The notes: generated by a model from the letters alone, not told the origin. Counted from the first letter of the stretch, positions 12,011 through 27,129 are shown. The stretch: DNA of 64,000 nucleotides from Fasciolopsis buskii (GCA_008360955.1 LUCM01006436.1:61869-125868), one strand, 5' to 3'. Made by a program: numbers and translations.

Positions 12011-14283
12011 AATTTTATTTTACGAAAGAAGGAGTGATTTCTTCACACCGTGTGGAATTTAATTACGGAAAAACTGTTTGTCAGATCGTTATACTGCTTG
12101 TGTTTTTCTGTATTTGTGTACGCGCGTTTGTTTATGCTCGTCTGTTAGGTGGCCAATAAATGCTGTGTAGCGTTTACGTTTCCGAACGGGCTAGGATGAT
12201 TCTGTCACGTTAAACAATGCCAAAAGTCACGCCAGAAATAAGGATTGACAAAGTTGTTCTTGACCGTCTCTTCTCGAATTTTGACTGTGGTAATCAATTC
12301 CGAACGACATCATTCACGTCTTTAAACGTGGACCATTTTACGTCTGGTGCAACAGTTCACCCAATTTTCTCAAGTCGACCATTAGGGTACAAATTTCAGT
12401 TGTTTTAGTAATTGGGCCGGTAATTCTCATTCAAAAGTGTATGCAGTTAAACGACTACCACAGATCAGATTTTTTGTTTATTTAGTTAAACAGCAGTCCA
12501 ATAAATGTGACGTCTATCATACTGTCATGCAGATCTAATGTCATAGCGGAAACACGGATTCAGTAATATTCAAACAACAAATGTCAGAGAGTTTCCTCGC
12601 AGATATACTTTTACTTTCTGAAATCTATTGGCCAAAGTAATGTAATTACTGGTCAGCAAGCCCAGTCTAGGTGTCCCAACTAATTGGGTTCGGCACAAGC
12701 AAGCTCCTCGAAAGTGGTCATTTCTTACCTGAAGTGAATTTCGTACGAGACAGGTTATTGGGATTCATAGTGAAATTTAATCTAGTTGTTTATTTTAACT
12801 ATTACCAGGGAAAATTACTGCGACACAGTTGAGCTTACATTTTTAAGGGAAACAGTTAAAAGAAATAATTGGGCTTCACATAACCGAACATTATGGCGAA
12901 CGGATGTGACACATACGAGGTGTCCACGGATAAATTTTCGTCCATTCATTCTTCTGGATAAACCTTTTACAATCTACTTTGGTTTCTGATCAAAGGTAGT
13001 ATTCAGGAGCATATCACCTGCGCAGGTTCGGCAACATCGAGGCAGCAAGTATAGATTGGGCATAGGCAATGCACTAACGACCTAGGAAACGCAAAATCAC
13101 ATCGACCTTTAGGTGGAAAATTTCTCCTCCTGACCCAATTTGAACACATAAAAATAACTTCTAATTGCATGAGTGCATTTGACTTAGATGCACTCAGAAT
13201 ATGCGGAGTGTATGATACCCAAATTACCAAGAGCGTTCTTTTTCACGTGGATTCCTCAAATAGTATTCTACGTGGAGTGGAAGATCCACTTCACGTCCTA
13301 CGCATCGAAAAGTTGACGCCACGAGCCGGAATGTAATTCTACTCCAAGCACAGGTTAGGTGGTCTCTGTTCACGTTTTTAAAGTTTGCAGTCGCCCCGGC
13401 TATAACCGTTTTGTTCACATGGCAACTCTACTGTAGATGTAAAAAAAGAAATTTGATTTTTATGAAGCATTTTTCACCTAGGTTCTTGTGGTAAGTTGAA
13501 AACTACGCTGTTACGTTGAATTCGGAAAAACCGACTATCCCCTGTGTAACGTTTCAAAGACAAATTGAAACATCGATTTATTCCATGCTCCTATCGTGGG
13601 AAATAAGATGGGTTTCTGTGCGAACCGGTTGGAAACTGAGTGGCCATGAATTACCACTGATGAGTAATTTCTGAAAAAACTAATTAGAAGCGATCAATTG
13701 TAGGAAGTCTTTCATCAGCATTTTATCTTGATTGTGGGATCATTTTGGATTTACACCGGTTTGTTCTTTTTTCGATCTGTAGATAATTGTAACGTATTAA
13801 AATAGAATAGTAATATAATTATCTTACAGATTCTGTCCGTTGTTCCGGAATGTTCACGTTCTTTGGCCAGTTGCGCAGGCCAAGTCAAACGAAAGTGTTC
13901 ACTGGTAAAAGATTTCCACAAGCCACTCTAAAATGACAAAATAGTCGACCACGAATTCGCGGAGCGAAAAATCCTTCAAGCGCTTTCAATAGTGACTTCA
14001 AGTATTGAATCATTTAAAATAGTTTTCATAAATTAGAGAGAGGAATAACTAACAGAGTTAAACTAGCGGTTACAAGAAGAAGTTATAAATCAGTCGCTAA
14101 AAGATCATGCGAAATTCATGCAATAAAACAATTTTTGTGATCAAGATCAAACTAAAAATTAACGTCGCAAATTTTTCCGGAGTTCTAATTTACTAACTCA
14201 CCACGGAGAGCCGAATTCATTTTAGTTTTATCCGCCATACTATGTTTGGTCTACTGACGGATGAAAAAAATAACCCCCAATCA

Positions 14284-14344
14284 CCTGATCGGTTTCCCGG
14301 TTACTGCCGCCTGTCAGGTATGTGTACCCGGTACTCTCCTGTCC
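14284..14344 (+). repeat. dispersed repeat, copy 1
   Basis: This 61-base stretch aligns without gaps to 46912-46972 in the same orientation, with 47 of 61 bases equal by my count. The best conserved part is the end, where both copies read ACCCGGTACTCT then CTGTCC with one difference between. It is an interspersed repeat of unknown class, in intron 1 here and beyond the 3' end of the gene in the other copy. Confidence 0.6.
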
Positions 14345-15484
14345 AGTCATTCCTCTACCAGTGCACTCATTTGTTAGTTTCTCGCTATTTTGTTTGTTCT
14401 TTGCTAACAGTCTGAGGTAGCCGTTTGCGTTTATCTTGAATAACCTACTTGTAGTCGAAAAGAGTTCGCCGGAAGTCAAGCCAAGATAAATGTTTCCTGT
14501 CCGTAACTCAAATTCACAGAGAACATCAGATCACCCGAGTTTTTGTCTTTTTATCACGATAGCATTTTTCGCATTGAGACAACTTTTACAACAGTTCAGA
14601 GGGGAAATTTATTGTCTCAAATGAAGCTTGTCTTCTACCAGATAGTCTTTTGCCAAACCCAATACTGTACACTGGTCCTATCTAACCGTTCTACTCAAGT
14701 AACCTACCAGATATTATGTTTGACAGAAAACACTTCACAATTTTTCTGCTTCATTGATCATGGAGTAAAAATGCCGCCTGTCAACCGAACTTACACATCA
14801 CTAGGGAACTGTACATAGCTAACGTACTGTCTGTGTGGCCATTGTAAGAAACAGTGATAATAGCGACTAAGGAAACTGCTGGATGTGGAGATCCACCTCG
14901 CTGTTTCAAAGTTTTTCCCAAAACCGCCTTAGTTCGTTTGGTTTCTCACGTCTCTGTGGTGAAACGCTCGTTGGTCGTAACATCTATCCGTTTTTGTCCT
15001 CTTCATTTATGACTGGTAAAAAGTGAAGAAAATCATCTTTTTATTCAACATTTGGAATTTCGCTCCTCTTTATTACTTCACGAAATTAGAATGGTAGGAG
15101 AGAGCTGGATCGAAAAAAAGTGTACAATTATAAATGCAAGAACACGTTGTCAACGGAAAACGCCCACCACATTATTGAAATCGATGAAGCTTGATAAAAT
15201 TGACTTATTGATCAAAGTTTGGTCAAACTTGGAGTGTCACAAGACAATCTTATCTTTGACTGTTGGCAAAAATATACTGGATTCTTGGACTACGAAAATC
15301 AGTTTTTTCACATTGTTATATCTGAACTAGTCGGATATCGCGATGAGCTTGAGGGTTAATGAGACACTGGGTAGACACAATAGGTGACATTTTGTCGGCA
15401 CCTGCTCAAACTGCATCATCCTTATCTTTATCGTTTCATCTCTCATTCACTTTATTATTGGAATAGCAGTGTAAATCAAATTTT

Positions 15485-15680
15485 GGGAGGGGGGCTGCGG
15501 CCAACAGAAGGCGCCGAGTGCGGAAGTTAATCGGCAGTGGTCGGATTTGAACCAACGATCTTCACGTCCAAATTCCACGACCTAATTCGTTTGACCCCTG
15601 TCTGTCCAGTACACTCAATGGTGAGACAAGCAAATGCCTCAGTGGTCAAGTAGCTGTCACGAAAAAGGCTTCCACACAAT
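15485..15680 (-). mobile_element. tRNA-like SINE fragment
   Basis: A G+C-rich block in AT-rich intron. On the minus strand a perfect B-box core GGTTCAAATCC lies at 15553-15543. On the plus strand an A-box-like TGCCTCAGTGGTCAAG begins near 15633. These are RNA polymerase III promoter-like pieces in opposite orientations, so it could be two nested fragments. No intact cloverleaf can be folded by eye. Confidence 0.35.
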
Positions 15681-16491
15681 GTTGATGAACCTCCTGGAGC
15701 CATAACATGAGAAATGACGGCTAAAGAGTCAACCTAACATCTGCTCTCCCCCGGGTTTAAGTTAGATTCAGGACTTTCCAAATTTCAGTTCCACTGGTTT
15801 TGTGCAGGTTACCTGATAGAATTTTCATTGCTTTGTTGACAAATACAGTAACTGACATCAAACGTTTAAAGTGGCAAATCAGAATAGCCAAGATAATTTT
15901 CACTAAATACTCATCAAGTGTTAAAATTATTGAAATGCCCCGCAGTCTGCGTGGTATATCAATCAGGGAGGGATGGAATCTGTAAGACATTGCTAAGGCA
16001 TTTGATCGAAAGTTGTACCGATTGCCACTCAAGCCGGCTGTGGTGCTGAACGAGTCATGCAACAGGTGCTGGCTGCAAGCTTGACGCGAGGGGCTCATGA
16101 ATTTGTGATACTAGACAAAATTCACATATCATCATGCCACTTATCAATTTTAGAACCTTCGTCATCGCGGTATTTCTGCCTGTACAGTAGAAAATCAGAG
16201 AAATACTTGCCCGTGAAAGTCGCGCAATGCACTTTCTGAGCATGGAATAATTTGCAGCTAGAAATGCAGTTAATGCATACACAACAGAAGATTTTGACTC
16301 ATGACTCGTGATGACCTATCTGTCTGTGACGTTTTCTTTTGCGATCAATCATTTCAATGCTTTCACTGCTACTTCTCACAGCTGGTGAATAAAATGTGGT
16401 ACGTATCAAGAGAAAGCATAACCGGTTTTATCCTTCAAATTGGATGCTGCATTATTCGCCATCTGTCGAAAAAACAGTTTTCAGCAATATA

Positions 16492-16508
16492 ATATATATA
16501 TATATATA
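16492..16508. repeat. (TA)n microsatellite
   Basis: A run of alternating A and T of about 17 bases inside intron 1. Confidence 0.85.
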
Positions 16509-19500
16509 CTGTACAAATCTGAATACAGTTAATGTGCCATAGGGTTTATGGAAAAAATGAAAACAGCGAGTAAGAAAGCGAAAGAAAAAGAAGCGATCTG
16601 CATAGGTCACCATATTTGCTACCCCTTTACTTCTTCATCTCCATGTCGTCGGCTATTCATCGGGAACAACGATTCCCATGTATGATGTTTACTACTCGAT
16701 TGTCCAAGTAGAGGATCCACTTAACGATCCTTACCCAGTGCCTTTGACCAAACAATCTCATTCACAAGAGAACAAGATCCGAGGTTTACATGACACACTG
16801 GGGACGCATGAGTGAATGCTCTGACCATTGGAAGGGACCAAAGTTCCTGGATGGTCAGTACACATCTCTTTTACGGATACCGATATGCATTCCAGTCGTG
16901 TGCTTTATACATCATTTGTCGTTGTTTCGGCGTCAGAATTCAACCAACTCTCCCAGAGTGATCAACAATTACCAGTAATCTCAGTGAACTGCATCAGCCC
17001 TTAGCCTTCGAGCTGGCATTTCAGCGGGAACATCGCCACAAGAAAACAATGAGTTGGACTTCCTTGGCAAAGGCTATATTAGACGCTGGACACTGGAGAG
17101 CTTTCCGCGGAGCTCCCATGGCAAGTGGCCGATTCGCAGCTTTACAAACCGTATCCTGACCATGAAGAGGCATTTTTAGGCACACATTTCAGCACCGACA
17201 GGCTGAACTTTGTCGAATTTGGAGATCAAGATGATGCTTGCACCAAGGAGTAAAACGCACCTCTCGATTTCATCTTGTCCTAGTCCAGTGATAGACATTT
17301 TACTGTGGATGTGGAAATATAAAACGCGGTACTCCGATAATCCTTGCATTTCCGACCGATTTTCCTAAAATCCCACTGGAAGAACAGAAAATAGTCCAGA
17401 CATACATGCTGGAATAGCAACCTTGTCTATGCATTTTTTGATTGATGACAAACCAACTCCGGAAAAAACAGGAACCCAGTTTGTCAAGATGTGCATTTGA
17501 ATTTTCTGTTGTGCTCAGAAAATCAGTAATTGAGAGTCCTAGGAATGCCCCAACAGCATACTGCATTATTGCGGGATTTGTCATAGCCAACTACACGTCA
17601 TAAATTTGGTGTGAGAAGTGTTCTTTGGAATTTACGTTCCAACTGTATCAACCTTCGATCTAGTACAAATCGTCCCCAAAGAAAAAATGTTTTTTTTTAA
17701 TCAGACATAATCAGGATGTTACATTTGTCTGCCTTAATTTGTCCTAATAATTTATGCACTGTCTCAGTCTAGACTCGGAGAAGTACACACTTTAGCCTCA
17801 TTTTCCATTTGTTTCGCCAATTCAGTGATGTACGGCAGCGACGACCTGAATCAAATTTGTAAAAATATACGTGCGGCAAACTTCAAAACGTTTTACGATT
17901 GAGTGACTTTCGTTCCAACAAATTTTCCGAATATTCGTATAGCCGGGAATTGCTGGAACAGAAGTATTCTTACCTACCAAGTGGCAATTACAGCCGGCCA
18001 GAGAGAATACTTTCAGCGAAATCGATCAGCTTGTGATGTTTTCCCTCCAGTTTGTATGTGACTTTCACAAACAATGGCGGGACAATATTTCTATAATTAA
18101 GGAATGTTTACTTAGGTACCAGATGGCAAAAATCAATTTAGCCACTGAATGGATGAGATTCAATGCATGGCTTGAAAATTTATTTCTCAGATTTCAGCAC
18201 GAATTTGTTTTGAGTAACATTAGCAATTAACTTAGCACCAGGATCATGCGCCATATAAAGGAAAAATCAAATGGAACAAATCTCGTGTGCGATTGAGAAC
18301 TTGAGACGCCAGACCAGACAACAGAAAATAAGCAATAAATAATAATGATTTACAATACTAATAAGTCATTTGTTACATCGCTGTACTGCTTTTGAAAATC
18401 CGTTGATTTTATTTTGCATATTGGATGGGATATTCAAAGTCGTTTATCTCATGGGTTTATTAAAACCGACATGAGGAAGATTCATATAGCTGTTTTGGAC
18501 TTCACTCACTAATGACAAGACACTGAATGCTTAACAACATGCGTCCAAGTAAGATAACACTGTTGCTTGTTTACTAACTATTTGGATGTCCTTAATGAAC
18601 GAATCTGCAATTTCCGACCGAAAATGTTTTTCCTCCTCCAACGAACTTAACTTTAACGAAAACAGCCATTATGGACTGCTAAACGCTTATCAAGGGTGAC
18701 CCCTATGGGAACGTACGTACATCAGCAGGTTAATTTTAGATGCAAATTGTTTTTGCACGTAGCATGTTATCCATATACAAGCGCGTTGAATATGGTAATA
18801 ATCGCTTTGAAGTAAGCTGTGAAAGAGTGAATTGATGGATGGAAAAGTGAAAAGAAAAAGTGAAGCCTGAGAAAGGGAGATCGTTTGCGAGATGAGCAAA
18901 CAAAATGTTCGTTTTAAACCTGTAATTTTGAAGGGCAGTTCTTTGTTACCATGGCCTGAAGAGGGGCGAAGTCCTACTTGTCTTGCTTGTACGAATTACG
19001 TTATCACAAGCTGGATGGAATCGAACAAACACTGGTCCTCTTATCGGATTGACAGTTTTATCATGGAAACACTAAGCGAGACAGACGCTTTAGACCTGCT
19101 TATGGATGAATAAAAGGGTATTGAAACAAAATAGAAGCGAGACATTTAGGTCGATTTCAAAGCGAATAAAATGAGGCAACCTAGTCACATCTAGACAAAA
19201 TAACTAACTAAGCTGACGCCTGGATTGCAGAGTGTTTTAACGTTTACCCGTTTGGTCATAGATCGGAAAATTAAAGTTGGCGGGTCAAAATTACGGTTGT
19301 TCCTCAAAAGCGTCACATTCCAGAGCACATGTTTGTTGCAAAGTTACACGCCTTGTTCAGCTGGCAAGAAAACTGTAAAATACCATGAAAACACTGTTTT
19401 GTTTGTAAAGGTTCGGTTTGGTGTTCAAACAGCCAGCCTAAACTGTAATTTTGGACAGCCAGAATCGAGTTGTTCTCTGACTCCTGAAACTAGTCTTGTC

Positions 19501-19983
19501 ACAAGCGCTAAAAATTCACGAGGCCATCCCTGTGCAAGTCAGTTCTGACTTGAAGGTACCAAGTTCTTACCCGCATGATTAAGCGAAACAGTCCAAAACT
19601 TAGGGTGTATATTTCATGGAGAACCGCATGCACGGACTCACTTAATAGCCAAATCATTAAATTTGAGTTTTATTGTGCATTTACTTGGAGGTTATACGAG
19701 CATTTCGTTTGCCCACTGGTAACAAAATTTCTTTTCTTATGCTCTATCAGTACAATGTTCCATTTATTCTTTAAAGGGGTAACTTGACTAGATATAATAT
19801 CCACGAGTTTACCAGAAATCATTAGGTTTATTTGAGATTCTTTACAGGAAATGTTCAGGTCTCAAGATGCATATACATCTGCTGATACAAACATGCGCAA
19901 ATTCAATTAGTTGTTCTTTTGTGTATGCAGTCAGATACACGACAATGTACGTGGACTGAGATATTCATGCATTGTTACGTAAG

Positions 19984-20055
19984 TATCTATATATATCTAG
20001 GCTCACATACATATATGCATACATGCATATATATATATATCTATACATATACAGA
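19984..20055. repeat. AT-rich imperfect microsatellite
   Basis: Imperfect (TA)n mixed with CATA and ATGC units over about 70 bases in intron 1. Confidence 0.8.
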
Positions 20056-23000
20056 CATAAAATAAGTGTCCACACTTTAGTTGCGGTTTCAAGGAGGCTC
20101 ACAATTTGGTGACGTTGAGCTGAATGTCCTATCTGCTTTTGGGCGTTGTCAGTTCGCAATAAAATGACTTTGTGTTATTTCGTTCGGAATAAAAGAAGCG
20201 TAATTCAGGTAAAAGCAAACGTAAATTACGGTGAGATCTGTGTAATTAGTTGTTTCCTCGTTGTGTGCCAAACCACAAACAGAAAGCACCTAACCAGATT
20301 CGGTTGTTTTCTATCACGTGAAAATGTCTTCCATCTTCCATAGAAAATTATAAAACACGATTTTATTCCACACAGTTGACTTTATCTCAACGCGATCCGG
20401 TTGTCAAATTATCACGTTACCAACAAAGGTTACTGTGTGCATTTGAGTTCAACCACGAGAGACGAATAGACATTGAACCCGGGGGACAAACAAGGGTGAA
20501 ATGTGGAAAAACGAAAGATGTGGAGAACCAGTGACGTGCAGAATCCAATCAATAGATAGCTTTTTTTCCCATCAACCTTATCCGGATAGAATAGTAGAAA
20601 AAATTGAACTTTTTTTCTGATTCTTGCCGAGGTAAGTTGTGCTCGGAGAAGCGTTGTTGTTTGTGACTGTTGGCACTACTCCACTGATTGAGTATTGAAA
20701 TTCTAACGGTAAATCCGATTGTCTTAGGGAAAGGAGAGAGCTGCATTTTACAATTTTCAATTTAATCCGTAATAAGAAAGACATCAGAAGTCTCCTAACA
20801 TTTTTGCTCCAACGACAGAACTGCAATAAAAATCAGTAACTTATTTAGAATACATCATTAATTTTCCTCGCTTTTCAGTTACGAAATAAAACAGGAACAA
20901 TGGTAGAGTCACCTCAGCTTGAAGGGGATTTAAACGAGACAATAACCGACAATCATTTTAGACACAAGTAGATCAGTTGGTCAATAAAGCAGAGCCACTT
21001 TGCCAAACCAGCTCGACTGAAATGGCTTCCTGCTGTGAAACGGTCTTTAGCAATTTAGTTTACCGGTAATCATCCTTCACTGCTGAGTTCGTACATTTCC
21101 GTATAGCGCATAGGCAAAAAAATTTTAATTAGAACAAGCATGATGATAGAAAAAAAATATTAATCTGGCAAAATTTACATAAGTTTCAGCTACTATCTGG
21201 TGCAACTTGATCTGATCAGAACGCTGGGGTCCGTTACATTAATCATTTTAATCTCATCCTTTGTTGCCTAAAGGCGGACATCAAACTTGGAATGCGCTAT
21301 CTTATGTGGGCCACTTCATACACAAATTGTACTGTCTACTTTCCATTAGAATTTCGTCATTTCGCCAAATGACTTAGAAATGTTTTCTACTCCTAGTTAA
21401 GAAGAAACTGTTTAACAAAAGTAGCGTACATGTTCACAAAATGGAACGAAACAGGTGTACACTGAAAATTCTGATTTGATAGTTCAGGTGCGTGAAATCA
21501 CACAAAATTAGGTCACTTACACGTGCAAACATACATATATGCGTAAGCATGTTTAGATACTGCCGTAACCCATGGGGCAATGGCCATATGAACAGTTTCC
21601 AATCCAGTAGGTTGCTGAAAATATTTTGATAGAAGCGGTGAGCTTCCGTTCTATCTAGCCAGCAAATAGATTAAAAATTTGGTCGATATTCATTTTAGCT
21701 AACATGCATATACCCACACCATGAGGCTAAACGATCCGGCCAAGAGGAATAAAGTGAAATTCATTGACAATAACTTGATACACGTATTGCTAGAAATCCA
21801 GTACCAAAAAACAATGATAACTGATGGGCCCAACAATGGAATAAAGTAATTTTTGCCCTTTTGTGGTAGGGACTGGCAACCCGAGCATGAATTTGCATCT
21901 ATCTCATTGTCTTAGATGTTGTGAAATCTGAACGCCATTACCCAGAACTTACGTAGCTCACTGAATTTCCATGCCAGAACATGAAACATAATATGGGTAG
22001 GATTAAGATTCAAGCCGTACTTTGTTTTATGATGTATATTCGTGACCCAAGTATGTTTTCGTCCGATTCACGCCAAAAGTAAAGCAAACTACGTTTAATA
22101 AATAGGGTGAAACAAGGAGATTCTTTCGAAGAGCCGGCTTTTCCCAGCACCATCTACCTTCTCATAAAAAATGTAATATCTCTGTCACCGAAACAACAAA
22201 ATTCCGCCTTATCATTACGGCATTCTCTTTTGATCTGTTTGTAAGGCTTCTCAGTTTGTTTAAGTGACAGTAAAAATGTTGAACAGAAGAATATAACGGG
22301 AATAATTTTCTTCGCAAAATTCCTTCTAAGAATCCTCAATTATGAGTTTTGTTGATGACTGCGTGACATGGAACCGTCAACAAAACTGGTGGGGTGCCAG
22401 ATTGAGGCACCCACCATTTTTTACTATCGAGCAGTGTACCTACGTTTCTTCATTTATTTTCCGACTATTTCACGTTCAACGTTTAGTGACACTTAGATTA
22501 CTTAGGTATTTTCTCGCTCTACCCTGTCCATGATAGGCAAAATATCGTCAGTGATCGGCGTCAGGATCAGAGGAAAGAATTTTAGTGACGATCGACTTTC
22601 TCCATTAAAAACTTTTTCGCACGGTTAGTTGGTTGCTTTTTGTAGGTTCAAGTGATTGATGTCCTTAAACATAAAAAAATCTAATTGATCTAGGTTTTCA
22701 AGTCACCTCTTAATGCCCTACGCTCGGCGACGAAGATTTTTACTGTATGCTTCCCATTATTTCACTGTCAGGATAACAATGTGAGCGATTAACGTAACGC
22801 AGTTAGATAACCTCGGGACAAAGTTGACTTGGATGTAAATCAAGATGCCCCATGAACAGGATACTCGACAAAATGGATAGTCCCGTTTAATATGCCAGCT
22901 CGTCATCATTTGTGAATATATATCACAAGAACCTCTTAAGACACTTTCAAAAGCGTAAAAAATTTTCAGGTTCCACTAAGATTTCATCTTTCCATGTTCA

Positions 23001-23404
23001 TGCTAGCTTACTTTGATAGCCAAATCACATATGTTCAACCGGCCTTGGTATAACACTGGTTCATAGTACACAATTTATGCTTGTCTCCCTGGTTTCTTCA
23101 AAGAAAACACCTATCATCTCAGTAATTTCACATCACGCAAACCAAATCAGACGTCATCCTGACACAGCCCAATTATCAACCACACACTGAGTTCACAATT
23201 GTCTGTCAGGGACATTGCCAAGGATACGGAATTGTCTAATTGTGCCAGACCTAGTGGAAATTGGCATATAAAAAATAGAGATTTAGTTTCCGCTTATCAG
23301 TGCCTTGTTTGGGGCGCCTACATTTTCTTTAAGACGCGGGCTAGAGGAGGCCCCCGAACATAGGCGTCATACGTACGCATATGTATGTATATAAACGTGC
23401 GAAT

Positions 23405-23435
<31 letters not shown>
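23405..23435. repeat. (CA)n(TA)n compound microsatellite
   Basis: A short CA run passes into about twelve TA units. A further short CA-like stretch follows. An open frame that covers it is an artefact of the repeat. Confidence 0.85.
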
Positions 23436-26304
23436 CGCACAAGCACACCTCCATGCTCTTGCTTGGCTATTTTGAAATTCACTTCCAAACAGGTGAATCA
23501 TTTCTAAAATGCTTCGCTGTCTTTCAACCGCCCATTACAGCTGACGTAAAGAATAGGTTTTATATATGGGATTTATCTGCATAACATAAACCAAAGTTGG
23601 ACGGAGGAAAAGTAATTTCTTGCAGTAAATCCGTATAATTCCTAGGCTAATTGTGAAGCGTTTTTCATGAAACTGTCGAAAATGCCATATGACCTCCAAT
23701 TTTCGTTGATGTTATTTATCAGGCGCAAGTCTAATTCGGCTTAATTCGAGCATTTTAAATCATATTCTTTTCCGGTTGAGTTGTTTTCATGCATCCATCG
23801 TTATCGCGCGTTTCCACGCTGTAGGTTTTGGAGTTCCGTCTCGGATACAGGAGGCTGCTTTGCACGATAGAAATCCAAAGGAATCATTTGACTAACCTAA
23901 GACAATTGAACCGGTCACAATACGCTTTTGACATACACTTAGCAAGCAACATATTTTGCGATTTGGGAACAGAATGTGTTAGATATTCGGAGAAGGTAGT
24001 ACGACGTGCAAAATGACTTACTTAGACCTCCGTATCTACGTTCTTATTCTCTTTGCGAGTTCCTTAGATCCAGTCGGAGTCTTTCAAACCTGGTTTTTCA
24101 CAACATATTAGCAATTGGAGTTTTTTCTGCTCTCACCTAATGAATGTTTGAAGTCCTACTACAAATTCAACACCCGTTTATGTACCTCTAAAAACGGCAC
24201 GAAGGATATACGGGGCTTCGATGTACAATAGGAACAATAGGTTTACTTGAATCCAAGAATTTTGACAAATAGCATGCCATAAAACCGAATATTCCAAATA
24301 AGATGAAGGTTCGTGATTAGTTTTGATGGGCATTGTTTGAGGAGTTCACATTAAAAATGAATTGGGAATAACAGACCTAGAAACAGAATCAAATGGATGT
24401 CTTGTACAAAACACCTGCGCTTGGTTACATTTTGTAACACGTATATTAAAAAGAAAAATAATTCGGCTGTCGTTTGTATTTTTAAATGGGGAATAAACTG
24501 CACTGGGGAAATGTATCACAGCTGCTTATCCATGATGGGTCTATTCGGCTTTTGTTCTCTTCTGCCGAGGATCTCCAGGTCAGAAGTAGCACTAATTCCG
24601 ATTGAAGATTTTATTGGAAGAGTCCACTTCGGATGAACGTCAGTTGTAGAACTAATTTTGAACTGAGGAAGTCTTCAGCTCAGCTAGATATTTGTCCAAA
24701 CAACACTCAAACATTAATTTGTTCCACGAATTTGTTCACCCAAAGGCACCATCTGTCATTCAAAAAACCCTGCAGTAACTCCTTAAAAATAGTCCTCTCG
24801 AAATGTTTAAATTGGTCTATACGAAGGCGATAATTATCAAACAATGATATGATTGATTTTTCTTTTAACACTTTGTCTGAATAGTTCTTTCATATTCGTA
24901 TTAGAATAGACCATTTCTTTTGGTCTGTCTTGTTTCATCTCGCCCGGGATGTTTTTGTTTGCTAAACTAAGCAAGATAGATGCTTCGCAAACAGACATTT
25001 GTTGGTGAATGATTTGATTAATCAATCCAAAGTCGACGAATTTTCAAACAAAAAGTTATGGCGGAAAACATAAATAATGATGTAAACCTAGAGTTCGAAA
25101 TGAACATTGATTAACGGTGTATGGTTGTTTATTGAAACATTATATTCAAATAGCGATGCGTAAGTGTGCAGAAAATCAATTTTCCTCCGTTCATTAGACT
25201 GACAATAAGTTTACTTGCGTATAAGATTGCCTACGGTGGGTAGTTAGTCCCACCCACTAAAAATGAGAACTTCAGTGATTGAAAAAGCACGCAATTTCCA
25301 TGGTTTTCAAAGTAGAATTTCCTGTGTCCAGCTCATTATGAATCATTCCCCAAGCAACGCAGAGAAACAAAAAAGAATTTGCTCAAATGACTTCCGAAAC
25401 ATATTTATACTTTGTGTCATGTTGGCGTCTGTGGTTTGTTTCAATCTAATTCTCTTGTTTCCCGGAAACAGAAAAATATGGTACCAAAATAAAATTGTTC
25501 AGGTCTGTAAGGACTAGACCATAAGAAGAATTGTCGTCACGACAGGCTAAAATGTTTACCGCCCTGTGACAAATTAGAACGATGAAAGAAGAGTTGATGT
25601 CGTTAGATTCGCGATTTAGCGTTCACCATGTGTGAATGAAGGTCGAAACTGCCCCCTGACTGCGCGGCCAACGTCCAATGTGAAACTGACCAGGTTGCCC
25701 GGGGCTTCATTGCTTTTTCATCAGCATACTTAATTGGTGTGAGACATACAGAGTGGTGAGAACTTGCTACAAGGTGGAAATATCTTGGACGGCCTATCTC
25801 ACTGCTATTAGTTGTCGCGAGGTCGCGCACTGGATTAACCGCATGTTACGCGACGAATTCTTGTCAGCAAAACCGTACAACCCATGGTATCTCAGAACGG
25901 TTTTGTCACACAATTAACTAAGATTGCTTTTGTCTACTTTAGCATGAACTGCAGACTGACGCTGTTGTTTTCTCTTTGTGCACATTTCATTTCTGTTCAC
26001 AGAAGTTAACGCAGGATTCATTTTGTTTACCCCGTTCTGTGCTACTTTATTGCATCCTTGCATAAATAACTTCTCTAGACTGAAATTCTAAAGAGTGGGA
26101 GTTTATTCCGAAAATTCCTTTGGCACAATTTACCAAACTGTTGCCGAACTGAAGGGTTCCGAAAAGGCTTGGTGACGTGGTCGTCCATCAGCGTAGAAGC
26201 TTTTTAATCCTGTTCGTAGATTAGGTAATCTTTTTTCAACCATACTGACTCTAGGTTTGGCATATTTGGACAAATGCAGAATTCGCACAGATGCGAAATG
26301 TATG

Positions 26305-26391
26305 CCACCTCACGAGGATTCGAACCGACGAATGAACGCAGCCCACGCACTTATTCCGTTTGTGCTCTGCTAGCTGAGCTAAGAGATCGCA
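26305..26391 (-). mobile_element. tRNA-derived SINE
   Basis: Read on the minus strand this has an A box (TTAGCTCAGCTAGCAGAGC, around 26382-26364) and a perfect B box (GGTTCGAATCC, 26326-26316) about 45 bases apart, as in tRNA genes. The D-arm stem GCTC/GAGC pairs well. The anticodon arm and T-stem do not pair, so I call it a tRNA-derived retroelement head or pseudogene rather than a working tRNA. The element probably runs further on both sides, but the ends are not visible. Confidence 0.55.
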
Positions 26392-27129
26392 CCCCACGGT
26401 GTTCGGATATTTCCAATTTGAGATCAAAGATAACCCTCCAAATTTACGTAAGCACGGGGCAACCACTACAGGAAGTTTTGAAATGATTTGAAGCTCATTT
26501 ACATGAGTCCGCGAAAAGTTCATTAGGATAGTTTACTGAACCGATGAAGTCATACTCATTGTGCCATCAACCGCTGTTGGACATCAAAGGGGAAAAAATG
26601 CACCTAAAATTCCAAGTAATTCGAGCCGATCTTTAATGGCATGATGGGTATTCATTTATCATATGGTTTTCACGGTCAAAACATTTTTGTGATTCGTAAG
26701 GACTAGGCGGGTGTGCACTTTTTCCGTGGTTTTTAGTTAGCGACGGAGCATGATGCGAAATCATTTTGAAACCAAATCAACCGTTCCACCGGTTAAATAT
26801 GAATGGACAAAACATTTTACTTTGTTCTATTCTAATTGGGCCACTGTGTGCAAAAGCCTTTTGCCATTTGTATGATTTATGTAGTATGTTTTTATTTATT
26901 CATACATGCCTTGCACATATTTGCACACGCATTTGCTAAAGTAGAAAGATAAATAGAGATAAAAGAGCAAGGCTAATAGCACGTATAAACCTGCCCAATT
27001 TACGCTTTCGCATGCCACTCTTTGCCCATCAAACCCAAGGTTTCAGTGTGCATGTTCCACTACCGAGTGGACTACACTAGCTCCGTATTCACAATTGGTT
27101 CGACGACCTGATGTTCAAGGCAAACGCCT

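Noticed and set aside
15757..16098. Minus-strand 113-codon frame, and a plus-strand DIAKAFD that recalls reverse transcriptase
   Set aside because: The motif is isolated, the plus frame is broken by stops, and no catalytic motif follows.
18892..19113. 73-codon ATG-led plus-strand frame in intron 1
   Set aside because: No splice signals, promoter or motif; length is expected by chance in this many bases.
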